Part shown: piece after piece, positions 1-7,103 of the stretch | Layout: the number at the start of each line of letters is the position of its first letter | Numbering within the stretch: position 1 is the first letter of the stretch | The notes under the pieces: model-generated | What the model saw: the letters and a program-made list of their open reading frames with translations, nothing else | Databases searched by the model: none | What the model was told of the DNA's origin: nothing | Made by a program: the position numbers and the translations under genes | Origin: Flavobacteriales bacterium UBA6165 | GTDB taxonomy: Bacteria > Bacteroidota > Bacteroidia > Flavobacteriales_D > Crocinitomicaceae | Length of the DNA: 12,045 nt | Direction of reading: 5' to 3' | Assembly (NCBI GenBank): GCA_002422285.1 | Contig: DIUF01000011.1 | Location: forward strand, 1 to 12,045

Positions 1-764
1 AATCCCAAATCCAGAAAGGTTCTTGCTTCGCCTGTACCCAAATTGTAAATGCCACTTTCAGGTTTGTTGTTCATCAAAAATTGACACACTTTCACTACAT
101 CTTTCACGTAAATGAAATCGCGTAATTGTTCGCCATCTTTAAAATCAGGATTGTGAGAACGGAACAACTTCAATTCGCCTTTTGCGGTGATTTGGTTGAA
201 TGCGTGGAAAACAACAGAAGCCATTCTGCCTTTGTGGTATTCATTGGGACCATAAACATTGAAAAATTTCAAACCAGCCCAGAAAGGAGGCGTGTTTTTT
301 TGCTCCAAAACCCAAATATCGAAGTCATTTTTCGAATCACCATAGGGATTCAAAGGCTTCAATTTTGGTGTCAAAGCGTGGTCGTCTTTATAGCCCAATT
401 CGCCCAAGCCATAAGTAGCTCCTGAACTGGCATAGACCAGCGGGATTTGTTTCTCGGTACAAATTTTCCAAACTTTTTTGGAGTAATTGAGGTTTAAGTC
501 GTCAAAAATTTGTTTGTCAAATTCCGTGGTATCTGTTCGAGCGCCGAGGTGAAATACAAAATCCACCTCATGGGCAAATTCATTCAACCAAGTATGGAAA
601 TCGCTACGTGAAACTTTGGCAATCAGTTCTTTTCCAGCGAGGTTGTTGTCCTTCTCGTGCTTGGAAAAATCGTCAACGACCACAATGTCACCTCGACCAG
701 CTGCATTCAATTCACTTACCAAACAACTCGCAATAAAACCCGCAGCACCTGTTACAACTATCAT
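1..764 (-). CDS. hldD: ADP-L-glycero-D-manno-heptose 6-epimerase, 3' end beyond window
   Basis: Extended short-chain dehydrogenase/reductase (SDR) that converts ADP-D-glycero-D-manno-heptose to the L-glycero form, the last step in making the heptose donor for the lipopolysaccharide inner core; cytoplasmic. The frame is open from an ATG at 762-764 to the left edge, giving 254 codons, so about 60-70 C-terminal residues are missing compared with the usual 310-330. Visible: the N-terminal nucleotide-binding loop TGAAGFIA (residues 5-12), acidic D31-D32 at the end of the second strand, ASSGATYG (112-119), catalytic Y141 with K145 (YGDSK), and the HldD hallmark FFNVYGPNEYHKG (167-179), whose K178 matches the second catalytic residue of the E. 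coli enzyme. The third glycine of GxxGxxG is alanine (A12). UDP-sugar epimerases were considered, but the NVYGPNE-HKG segment and the start directly at MIVVTG favour HldD. It lies 58 bp downstream of the OmpA-domain gene and may share its transcript. Confidence 0.88.
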   Translation of the reverse strand, partial: MIVVTGAAGFIASCLVSELNAAGRGDIVVVDDFSKHEKDNNLAGKELIAKVSRSDFHTWLNEFAHEVDFVFHLGARTDTTEFDKQIFDDLNLNYSKKVWKICTEKQIPLVYASSGATYGLGELGYKDDHALTPKLKPLNPYGDSKNDFDIWVLEQKNTPPFWAGLKFFNVYGPNEYHKGRMASVVFHAFNQITAKGELKLFRSHNPDFKDGEQLRDFIYVKDVVKVCQFLMNNKPESGIYNLGTGEARTFLDLG

Positions 765-822
765 AGAAAATTCTTTGCGGCGAAGATAAGGATTATTGGA
801 TTTCAGGAGATTGCACTTCTCG

Positions 823-2454
823 CTAATTATCCAAAATTTTCAACTGGTCTTTTAATTCTGCCACACTTACGGTTTGCCAGGCAATTTCATGAATTTTGTC
901 GCTGGTGTTTATGTTTCTGATGCATATTTTCGGAATGCCATCCGTATATGATAGTGACACTAAAATCGCGTCTTGGTCTTTGAGTACTTTGGCAAATCCG
1001 AATTCGCCATTCATGTCTGAAACAGGATAGATAACTCGACGTTCTTTGAAAATGAGTTTGGCATCAACAGATATTGAGGTTTTTATCGGCAAACGAACGG
1101 CAATAAGTTGCTCTGGCGGAAAACTCATAAATTCATCGATATTGGCCCATTTCATCTGTTGATTGGCGAAAACTAGGTAACCCAATTCTTGCATATTTCC
1201 TCTACCGTCCTTCAAATTGTTCATCATATTGCTGCGTTGAATTTTATCTAATGTGTCGTTGAGTTCGGCTACTGTTTTTACACCCAAGCTGTCCATTAAT
1301 TTTTGATTCATAGCGCCATAAACCGTGCGCATATTTGATATGCCATAATCGCTTTGCAATACTCGAATAAGTTCACAACGATAACGAGCTTTTTTCGATT
1401 TTCCTTTTTTTCTTTTTGGATTGATAAAGCTTCTGATTTTACAAAAGAAAAACGGACAATCATCTGTGCGGATTCTCATTTCCATCAAATAGCAGTCGTT
1501 GAATCCCATGAATTCCGCTGAGCGGCGATTTCGTCGTCTTATTCTTTTCTTTTTTGCACTCCATTTTTTAAAATGTCGCAATCGCTTTTCTCTTTTAATT
1601 TTCTCTTGTTGCGGAATCCAATCAATCATGCGATTGTCCCATTTGCCTATAAAAATTTGCATTTTTTTCTTCTCTTCGTCCACAGGTACAAAAGCAACGT
1701 AGTCCATCCCTGGTCTGAGTGAAAGTTCATTGCTGTCCTCATCGAATGCCGTCACGAAAAGCATGCCTTGTGTTTCTAAAATTTGTCCTCGCGATGTGGT
1801 AGACAAATTCTCCATGATGATATCGGAATTGCTAAATGATTCTTTGACTTGAATTTTAACCAATCCTCTGGTTTTGAATGAATTGGCTCTGAAATAAATC
1901 ACCGTCCCATTCTGGCATCGGAAAGCGGTATCTTTACTGGTGTCGAATATAAATTCTTGAGGTGTTGTCCGCAATAGTTTGTAGAGCGAGAGAATATCGT
2001 TGGTGTCAGCAGGAATTATTTCTTCTTCTATTTGTTCAAATAAGGTGTAGCGTACCACAATTTCAACGCGGCGATTCAATTTTCTGTATTCAGGGTCGTC
2101 TTTTGCTGTTAGCAGTTTCATTTTGCCATGTGCTTCTCCCGTGATTTTATCATGGTCAATTCCTTGGCTGGTCAAATATTTGGATACTTCAGCAATTCTT
2201 TTCCCTGAAAGTTGTAAGTTGTAAGCCTGATTGCCATGTTGGTCGGTGTGACCATTGATCTCTATTTGGTAGCTTGCATTTTTAGGGATTTGCTTCACTA
2301 AATTTTGCAGAACATCAATATTTTCAGGGGTTAATTTGTGATCATCGTAGCCAAAATAAACCACGGCGCTAAGCTCTTGAGTTTGACCAAATGCTTGGGT
2401 GTTGATTGTGAATATCAATGCAAGCACACTGAATAACTGAACTGCTTTTTTCAT
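823..2454 (-). CDS. OmpA-domain envelope protein with large C-terminal extension
   Basis: A 543-residue exported protein. It has a Sec signal peptide (residues 1-23, MKKAVQLFSVLALIF then AFG) without a lipobox cysteine, followed directly by an OmpA/MotB-type peptidoglycan-binding domain (about 29-136). The core motif NGHTDQHGNQAYNLQLSGKR includes D71 and R86, whose 15-residue spacing matches the diaminopimelate-binding Asp/Arg pair known in OmpA proteins. Residues about 150-280 contain NGTVIYFRANSF, LETQGM and a segment ending IDW. I recall this pattern from Bacteroidetes periplasmic proteins, where it resembles ZU5-like beta domains; that assignment is inference. Residues 285-311 are extremely basic (17 Lys/Arg in 27). 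Then come a Cys-containing segment (C321, C333, C338, C360) and a C-terminal part with LGYLVFANQQMKWANIDEF. Having the OmpA domain N-terminal rather than C-terminal is unusual. It probably tethers the rest of the protein to the cell wall. Function unknown. Confidence 0.8.
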   Translation of the reverse strand: MKKAVQLFSVLALIFTINTQAFGQTQELSAVVYFGYDDHKLTPENIDVLQNLVKQIPKNASYQIEINGHTDQHGNQAYNLQLSGKRIAEVSKYLTSQGIDHDKITGEAHGKMKLLTAKDDPEYRKLNRRVEIVVRYTLFEQIEEEIIPADTNDILSLYKLLRTTPQEFIFDTSKDTAFRCQNGTVIYFRANSFKTRGLVKIQVKESFSNSDIIMENLSTTSRGQILETQGMLFVTAFDEDSNELSLRPGMDYVAFVPVDEEKKKMQIFIGKWDNRMIDWIPQQEKIKREKRLRHFKKWSAKKKRIRRRNRRSAEFMGFNDCYLMEMRIRTDDCPFFFCKIRSFINPKRKKGKSKKARYRCELIRVLQSDYGISNMRTVYGAMNQKLMDSLGVKTVAELNDTLDKIQRSNMMNNLKDGRGNMQELGYLVFANQQMKWANIDEFMSFPPEQLIAVRLPIKTSISVDAKLIFKERRVIYPVSDMNGEFGFAKVLKDQDAILVSLSYTDGIPKICIRNINTSDKIHEIAWQTVSVAELKDQLKILDN

Positions 2455-2499
2455 GTTTCACGATTTAGGGATGATGTGAAAACGGCAGTTGTTATTGTA

Positions 2500-3441
2500 T
2501 TATTGCACGGCGTTAATCTTGGCTGTGTTGCGTTTCATCAGCCATTCCCCAAATTGTTTAATAAATGGCAACATGATTAAAGAAATAATAATATTGAAAA
2601 AGAGATGTGCAAATGCCACCTGAAAGCCCAAGTCATCGGTGAAATAGGCTGCTAAATTGTCGAAGCCCTTGATAAAGGGCAAGCAGACTAGGACGCCAAA
2701 TAAATTGAATAAAAAATTGGCTTTTGCTGCGAGTTTTGCTGTCGCCGACATGCTGATAGAAGCCAATAGCGCCGTGCTGGTTGTGCCCACGTTTGAACCA
2801 ATGATAATGGCAATTGCTCCCTCGGTTGATAGTACACCTTGCTGCACCAAAATAATTGATAGTCCAGTGGTTACTGAGCTTGATTGTACCAAGGCTGTGA
2901 CTAAAATTCCAGCCAAAATACCCAACAGATGGTTGTCGGCCATCGCCAGTATTTCATTGATTTTTGGGTCCTTGCTAAGTGGACCGAGCGCCTGGCTGAT
3001 CAATTCCAAACTGAAGAGAATGAGTCCAAAGTAGAAGATGGATTTTCCCGCAGTTTGAATTTTTAGGGGAATCATGCTGATGATCGTGCCCAAAACGATG
3101 AAAACTGGAGCGATTTGTCCCACTTTCATGGTAACCAACCAAGCAGTTGAAGTGGTGCCCACATTGGCGCCAAGCATCACAGCCAAACTATTTGCAAAAG
3201 GGATTACACCGGCATCAACCAAAGCCACGGTAATAGAAGAAACAGCGCTACTGGATTGTATGATGGCCGTGAGCATGATGCCCATAAAAAATCCACCAAA
3301 GCGATTGGAAGTGATTTTGGCAATCCAGACTTTAAAATGATCGGAACCAATTTGTTTTACTTCTTTGCTAAAGCCATTCAGTCCATGGAGAAATAAGGAT
3401 ATGGTGGCAAGAATGATGATTAAGGTTTGTAACAAGCTCAT
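2500..3441 (-). CDS. Na/Pi-cotransporter family membrane protein (short form)
   Basis: A 313-residue polytopic membrane protein of the Na/Pi cotransporter family (NptA/SLC34-like, YjbB-like). It shows the family's internal duplication: QSSSAVSS (62-69) and QSSSVTTG (186-193) as the paired QSSS motifs, each followed about 25 residues later by GANVGTTST (91-99) and GSNVGTTST (215-223). These re-entrant repeats form the sodium and substrate sites in the family. About eight hydrophobic segments are visible. The protein stops at about residue 313 and lacks the cytoplasmic PhoU-like domain of longer (about 550-residue) relatives. The family is associated with sodium-coupled phosphate movement; YjbB has been linked to phosphate export, so the direction here is open. 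The start ATG at 3439-3441 directly precedes a hydrophobic segment. The gene follows the SLC13 gene by 20 bp, which suggests a shared role in anion movement. Confidence 0.85.
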   Translation of the reverse strand: MSLLQTLIIILATISLFLHGLNGFSKEVKQIGSDHFKVWIAKITSNRFGGFFMGIMLTAIIQSSSAVSSITVALVDAGVIPFANSLAVMLGANVGTTSTAWLVTMKVGQIAPVFIVLGTIISMIPLKIQTAGKSIFYFGLILFSLELISQALGPLSKDPKINEILAMADNHLLGILAGILVTALVQSSSVTTGLSIILVQQGVLSTEGAIAIIIGSNVGTTSTALLASISMSATAKLAAKANFLFNLFGVLVCLPFIKGFDNLAAYFTDDLGFQVAFAHLFFNIIISLIMLPFIKQFGEWLMKRNTAKINAVQ

Positions 3442-3446
3442 GTTGC

Positions 3447-3454
3447 CAAATATA
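3447..3454 (-). promoter_or_regulatory. Possible Bacteroidetes -7 box before Na/Pi-family gene
   Basis: The minus strand reads TATATTTG, matching TAnnTTTG, in the 20-bp gap before the Na/Pi-family gene and 5 nt before its ATG. The nearest upstream TTTG is about 28 nt away, too far for a standard -33 element. The gene could therefore have its own nearly leaderless transcript in addition to read-through from the SLC13 gene. Confidence 0.3.
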
Positions 3455-3461
3455 AAAACTA

Positions 3462-4901
3462 TTAGCCTTTAATTAAAGCATACAAAGCTACAATACCAAA
3501 AATCACAAAAATTGATGCAATATTGAGTATAAATCCAATACGCACCATGTCTTTCACTTTAATTTGTTGCGAGGCGAAAACGATTGCATTTGGCGGAGTA
3601 GCCATAGGCAGCATGAATGCGCAGGAAGCCGCTACTGTGATAGGCAAGCAAAGCGCTAGTACATCTAAGTTGAGTGTTTCAGCGAGTTTGGCAACAATCG
3701 GAACAAGCACAGTAATCAAAGCTAAATTGCTCATCAGCTCAGTTAAGAAAATTGTAGAAATGACCAAAACCAGAATGATGATGAACATATTACTGATGCC
3801 AAGTGCAACGATTTGTTCTGCAAAGAAATCTAAAACACCACCATTGTTTAGGATTCTGGCCAATGCCAAGCCACCACCAAAAAGAAATAGGATTCCCCAT
3901 GGTGTTTGATTGGTATCGTTCCAATTGAGTAGTGTTTCTTTGCTTTTGCTTTTGGGAACTATAAACAGTAAAAGCGTGGCTACTAGGGCTATTTGGGCAT
4001 CACTCAAGGGGAATTTTGTCCAAACATTGATGAAGGGTTTGAAAGTCCAAAAGAGAACTGTTGCACCGAAAATGATCAATACACGGCGCTGATTTTTCGT
4101 CCAAACATTAATTTTACCTACTTCGATTTGAAAGTCAGCTTTTTCTTTTACAATGTATTTTTTGAAATACAAGAACATCAAATAGAGTAGTATTCCAGCA
4201 ATCGGAACACCAAATAGCGACCAAGTTGCAAAATCAACTTCAATATTATAATCTTTTGCCAAAAGCCCCGACATCATGACGTTTGGAGGAGAACCAATCA
4301 AAGTGGCAATACCACCAATGTTTGCCGAGTAGGCAATGGCCAACAAGAGGGCGACACTGTATTGATTTTTGTACGTGCCCTCTGGTATAGGTTTAAGTAT
4401 CGTCATAGCCATAGGCAACATCATGATCGCTGTTCCTGTATTACTCAACCACATACTCAAAAATGCAGTCGCTAGCATGAATCCGAAAAGTACACCAAAT
4501 GGGCTGGTACCCGTACGCTTTACAATCAATGCGGCAATGTTTCTGTGAATATCGAATTTCTCTATGGATCGGGCAATCATAAACCCACCCAAAAACAGAA
4601 ATACCATTTCATTGCCATATTCAGCAGCCAATTCGGTGATCGTTCCAAGCTTTAAATTCGCGCCCAAAATCAAAGGGAGAAATGCTGTAACGAAAATAGG
4701 AACTGGCTCTAAAATCCACCAAATTACCATCCAAGCGGCTATTGAAATCGCATTGCCCATCAATGGGAAGTCTGTAAAGTCTTCGTGAGGAAAATAAGCT
4801 TTAATCAATAGAAAGGCCAATGGCCCAGAAAGCAAGCGCCACCAAGTTGCATTTTGTTTGATGCTTCTCTTAAAATCTGAAATGATCTCTCTAACGTCCA
4901 T
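3462..4901 (-). CDS. SLC13/DASS family sodium:anion symporter
   Basis: A 479-residue inner-membrane carrier of the divalent anion:sodium symporter family (VcINDY/SLC13-like), which imports dicarboxylates, tricarboxylates, sulfate or related anions with Na+. The length and about 11-12 hydrophobic segments fit the family. The family's inverted repeat is visible: WLSNTGTAIMMLP (151-163) with GSPPNV (203-208) in the first half, and ELMSNLALITVLVP (388-401) with ATPPNAIVFAS (434-444) in the second half. The first SNT substrate/sodium motif is intact (153-155). In the second, threonine is replaced by leucine (SNL, 391-393), so the substrate cannot be assigned by analogy with characterised dicarboxylate carriers. 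The start ATG at 4899-4901 lies 3 bp after the thioesterase stop codon, so translational coupling is likely; the Na/Pi-family gene follows by 20 bp. Confidence 0.9.
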   Translation of the reverse strand: MDVREIISDFKRSIKQNATWWRLLSGPLAFLLIKAYFPHEDFTDFPLMGNAISIAAWMVIWWILEPVPIFVTAFLPLILGANLKLGTITELAAEYGNEMVFLFLGGFMIARSIEKFDIHRNIAALIVKRTGTSPFGVLFGFMLATAFLSMWLSNTGTAIMMLPMAMTILKPIPEGTYKNQYSVALLLAIAYSANIGGIATLIGSPPNVMMSGLLAKDYNIEVDFATWSLFGVPIAGILLYLMFLYFKKYIVKEKADFQIEVGKINVWTKNQRRVLIIFGATVLFWTFKPFINVWTKFPLSDAQIALVATLLLFIVPKSKSKETLLNWNDTNQTPWGILFLFGGGLALARILNNGGVLDFFAEQIVALGISNMFIIILVLVISTIFLTELMSNLALITVLVPIVAKLAETLNLDVLALCLPITVAASCAFMLPMATPPNAIVFASQQIKVKDMVRIGFILNIASIFVIFGIVALYALIKG

Positions 4902-4904
4902 GTA

Positions 4905-5330
4905 TTAAAAGAGTCGAGCTTTTTCTACTGGGTAAGAGTTGAATGTCCCAGTACCTTTGGCTACTATTTCACCATGCTGGTTGTAAACACTTCCTTCACA
5001 AACCATAATTCTGTTTCCTGAATGAATCACAGCGCCTTTGGAATCTAGCGTATCGCCCTTAAATACTGGAGCAATAAAATTTACCTTAAACTCTATAGTG
5101 CTAACCACATGATTCCTTTCTAAGGCATGTGCCAAAGCAGCAACACCCAAAGTGCCATCCATCATACTAGCAATTACTCCTCCATGGGCATTCAGAGGAG
5201 TGGCCATGTGTTCTTTGGTAATCACCATTTGGTAGTGCGCACCGTCCTTATCCGCGGATTTTAGAATCATGCCCAAGTTATTTCCAAACAAATTGGATTG
5301 TTTGTAGGCTTCTATAATCATATCTCTCAT
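4905..5330 (-). CDS. PaaI-type hotdog-fold acyl-CoA thioesterase
   Basis: A 141-residue cytoplasmic hotdog-fold protein of the PaaI/YdiI-like thioesterase family, which hydrolyses acyl- or aryl-CoA thioesters. The active-site signature is clear: NAHGGVIASMMD (residues 47-58 from this start), with the HGG loop at 49-51 and the acidic residue D58 at the family spacing. Strands such as VVSTIEFKVNFIAPVFKGD follow, as in the fold. The frame stays open upstream to an ATG at 5355-5357, but those extra residues (MLKMFYFCY) are unlike the family and overlap a promoter-like TATTTTTG. I therefore prefer the ATG at 5328-5330; a third ATG at 5319-5321 is also possible. The substrate is unknown and no phenylacetate genes are nearby. 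The gene lies 47 bp after the RDD gene and 3 bp before the SLC13 gene. Confidence 0.85.
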   Translation of the reverse strand: MRDMIIEAYKQSNLFGNNLGMILKSADKDGAHYQMVITKEHMATPLNAHGGVIASMMDGTLGVAALAHALERNHVVSTIEFKVNFIAPVFKGDTLDSKGAVIHSGNRIMVCEGSVYNQHGEIVAKGTGTFNSYPVEKARLF

Positions 5331-5334
5331 GTAG

Positions 5335-5342
5335 CAAAAATA
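5335..5342 (-). promoter_or_regulatory. Possible Bacteroidetes -7 box before thioesterase gene
   Basis: The minus strand reads TATTTTTG, a full match to the Bacteroidetes -7 consensus TAnnTTTG, ending 4 nt before the preferred ATG of the thioesterase gene. I find no TTG at the expected 19-21 nt upstream. If used, transcription would start one or two bases before the ATG, giving a nearly leaderless mRNA. The motif is short and AT-rich, so chance is a real alternative. Confidence 0.3.
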
Positions 5343-5377
5343 AAACATTTTTAACAATTTATGCTAACATAGTTAAA

Positions 5378-6112
5378 TTATTTGTTGGTGTAGAAGTTGA
5401 AATCGTTCATAACGCGTTGAATATAAGCAATATCAGATAAATCAAATTCTTTGATTTCAGTGACTTCTTCAATTTTTCTGCGTAATTTTTTGATGGTTTG
5501 TAGATTGCCGTTTTTTTGAGCAATTTCAAATGAGTCCTTGATGATGCGCATATCGTTATCGGAAAGTCTCAGAACCTGGTTGTATTTGGGTTGATAGTCT
5601 TCTTTAAGCTCTAACAAAATGGTTTGTTCGATGCCTACTTGTTTTGTTTTAGAGACCAAAACGGTTCCTGCTGCGATGTCACCCAAGCGTTGATTTTTTT
5701 TTGTGCTTGATATTGCAATCAAACCTGTGATGCCCATCGTTGGTAGCATATCGATAATCGTAAACATCCAACGAATCAGTGCATTGTCCCAAGAATAAGG
5801 TTTTCCATCCAAGCGCATGACTTGAATTTTTGTGACCATCTTTCCGGGGGTGCGACCATGAAGGGCTATTTCCATCCAAAGCGTATATGTCCAAAGAGGT
5901 AAAAAAAACAATTGTGTGACCGCGATTTTTGACCATGAGTCTTGGAAAAAAAAATGAATAAAAACGTAGCGATCATAGATAGCTCCAAGCAGCAGAAATA
6001 AAAGATAGATAATAAAGTAGTCTATTATTTTGGCCAAAATACGTTTACCCACGTCAGCAGTTGTAAAACCGATTTCAACATTTTGTGGGGTATGTATTGC
6101 TACTTGTTGCAT
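5378..6112 (-). CDS. RDD family membrane protein
   Basis: A 244-residue membrane protein of the RDD family. Diagnostic features are RILAKIIDYF (24-33, the conserved Arg and Asp), GRTPGK (86-91), R114 and D121 in the third hydrophobic region, and QRLGDIAAGT (141-150). Three hydrophobic segments lie at about 29-46, 64-83 and 112-135. The C-terminal 95 residues are hydrophilic and charged, probably cytoplasmic; short RDD proteins lack such a tail. The frame extends upstream to an ATG at 6188-6190, but that would run into the divergent SpoIIM-family gene. The ATG at 6110-6112 gives the N-terminus MQQVAIHTPQNVEIGF, which fits the family. RDD proteins have been proposed as transport or membrane-stress proteins, but this subgroup has no proven function. 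Its position next to the SpoIIM/DUF4129/MoxR/DUF58 genes is the best clue to its role. Confidence 0.87.
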   Translation of the reverse strand: MQQVAIHTPQNVEIGFTTADVGKRILAKIIDYFIIYLLFLLLGAIYDRYVFIHFFFQDSWSKIAVTQLFFLPLWTYTLWMEIALHGRTPGKMVTKIQVMRLDGKPYSWDNALIRWMFTIIDMLPTMGITGLIAISSTKKNQRLGDIAAGTVLVSKTKQVGIEQTILLELKEDYQPKYNQVLRLSDNDMRIIKDSFEIAQKNGNLQTIKKLRRKIEEVTEIKEFDLSDIAYIQRVMNDFNFYTNK

Positions 6113-6126
6113 AATGTATAAATTAG
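6097..6126 (+). promoter_or_regulatory. Candidate promoter for SpoIIM-MoxR-DUF58 operon
   Basis: A TTG at 6097-6099 is followed after 19 nt by TAAATTAG (6119-6126), one mismatch from the Bacteroidetes -7 consensus TAnnTTTG and at the usual spacing. The predicted transcription start would fall 4-5 nt before the ATG at 6134. Most of the element overlaps the first codons of the divergent RDD gene, because only 21 bp separate the two start codons. No comparably good element was found for the RDD gene itself. Confidence 0.25.
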
Positions 6127-6133
6127 CGTCCCG

Positions 6134-7102
6134 ATGAGAGAGGTTGCTTTTATTGCGCAAAATAAACAATATTGGCTCAAAGTTGAGCAAATCATTACAG
6201 GAAATTCTCCTGTGACACCCGATGGATTGGTGGATGTTTATAACAAGTTGCTCAATGATTTGTCATTTGCTCGCACATATTATCCTAAAAGTAAGCTGAT
6301 TTATTACCTGAATTATTTGAGTTCGAGTATTCACCTTAAGATATACAAAAGAAAGCGCCATGATTTTTCTCGGGTATCGTCCTTCATACTGCGCGAAGTG
6401 CCACTCATCGCCTATCAATACAGAAAATACATTTACTTCACATTCATCGTGTTTTTTGTCTTGGTGGCCATTGGAGTGCTTTCTGCAATCAAGGATGAGG
6501 ATTTTATTCGCTTTGTGCTTTCTGATGATTACGTGGACCACACTTTGGATAATATTGAGTCTGGCAATCCTGTGAGTATTTACAAAAATGGTAGCGATTG
6601 GGGCAGTTTCATCGGTATCATGTTCAACAATCTGCGCGTGGGTGCCTATATGTATTTTGCGGGGATGTTATTGGGTATTGGCACTTTTTATATCCTTTTC
6701 CAAAATTCAATGATGCTCGGTGCTTTTCAAACCTTGTTTTACGTGCGCGACGTGCTTTGGAGAAGTGTTCAAGGCATTTGGATTCACGGTTCTATGGAAA
6801 TCTTCGGAATGGTCATTGAGGCTGCTATGGGATTTGCACTTGCTGCCAGTTTTATGTTTCCAGGGACCTATTCGCGACTCGAATCTTTTAAAATTGGTTT
6901 CAAAAACACATTTAAGGTTTATTTAACCACAATTCCATTCACGATATTTGCCGCTTTTTTGGAAGGCTATGTGACACGCTGGGCGATGGAAATGGGAGTC
7001 GTAATGGCCTTTTTTATTATCTTTTCTACCCTAAGTTTGATTACCTATTATTACATCATTTATCCGATTCAGGTCCACAACAAAACTCAAATGCCTGTAT
7101 AG
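6134..7102 (+). CDS. Stage II sporulation protein M family (SpoIIM/DUF95) membrane protein
   Basis: A 322-residue polytopic membrane protein of the SpoIIM/DUF95 family. The N-terminus MREVAFIAQNKQYW is typical of the non-sporulating bacterial branch and fixes the start. Residues 1-95 are a soluble, probably helical cytoplasmic part. Hydrophobic segments follow at about 99-118, 170-192, 222-242, 262-278 and 288-311. Family landmarks are the FNNLRVGAY segment (164-172), IHGSMEIFGM (217-226) and LEGYVTRW (276-283). In Bacillus SpoIIM works with SpoIID and SpoIIP in forespore engulfment. No sporulation gene is present here, so the name is family-level only. It heads a compact plus-strand operon: the next gene starts 1 nt after its stop. 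The likely role, by association with MoxR and DUF58, is a membrane component of an envelope complex. Confidence 0.88.
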   Translation: MREVAFIAQNKQYWLKVEQIITGNSPVTPDGLVDVYNKLLNDLSFARTYYPKSKLIYYLNYLSSSIHLKIYKRKRHDFSRVSSFILREVPLIAYQYRKYIYFTFIVFFVLVAIGVLSAIKDEDFIRFVLSDDYVDHTLDNIESGNPVSIYKNGSDWGSFIGIMFNNLRVGAYMYFAGMLLGIGTFYILFQNSMMLGAFQTLFYVRDVLWRSVQGIWIHGSMEIFGMVIEAAMGFALAASFMFPGTYSRLESFKIGFKNTFKVYLTTIPFTIFAAFLEGYVTRWAMEMGVVMAFFIIFSTLSLITYYYIIYPIQVHNKTQMPV

Positions 7103-7103
7103 T

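Noticed and set aside
126..425. Plus-strand reading frame of 99 codons
   Set aside because: It lies antisense inside hldD, whose frame carries all the family motifs; the plus-strand product has no recognisable domain.
2657..3340. Plus-strand frames of 125 and 88 codons opposite the Na/Pi-family gene
   Set aside because: They are antisense shadows of a gene with duplicated QSSS motifs. Their products are low in recognisable features.
3467..3478. Perfect palindrome CTTTAATTAAAG
   Set aside because: It falls in the last codons of the SLC13 gene and is AT-rich, so chance is the simplest explanation; it has no T-run typical of a terminator.
5331..5357. Nine-residue N-terminal extension of the thioesterase
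   Set aside because: The residues MLKMFYFCY do not fit the family's N-terminus, and the stretch overlaps a promoter-like box.
6113..6190. Longer RDD start at the ATG 6188-6190
   Set aside because: It would overlap the first 57 bases of the divergent SpoIIM-family gene, whose N-terminus is well supported, and the added residues do not resemble RDD proteins.
6134..7102. Endospore formation, from the SpoIIM family name
   Set aside because: SpoIIM/DUF95 proteins are widespread in non-sporulating bacteria, and no other sporulation gene is present.
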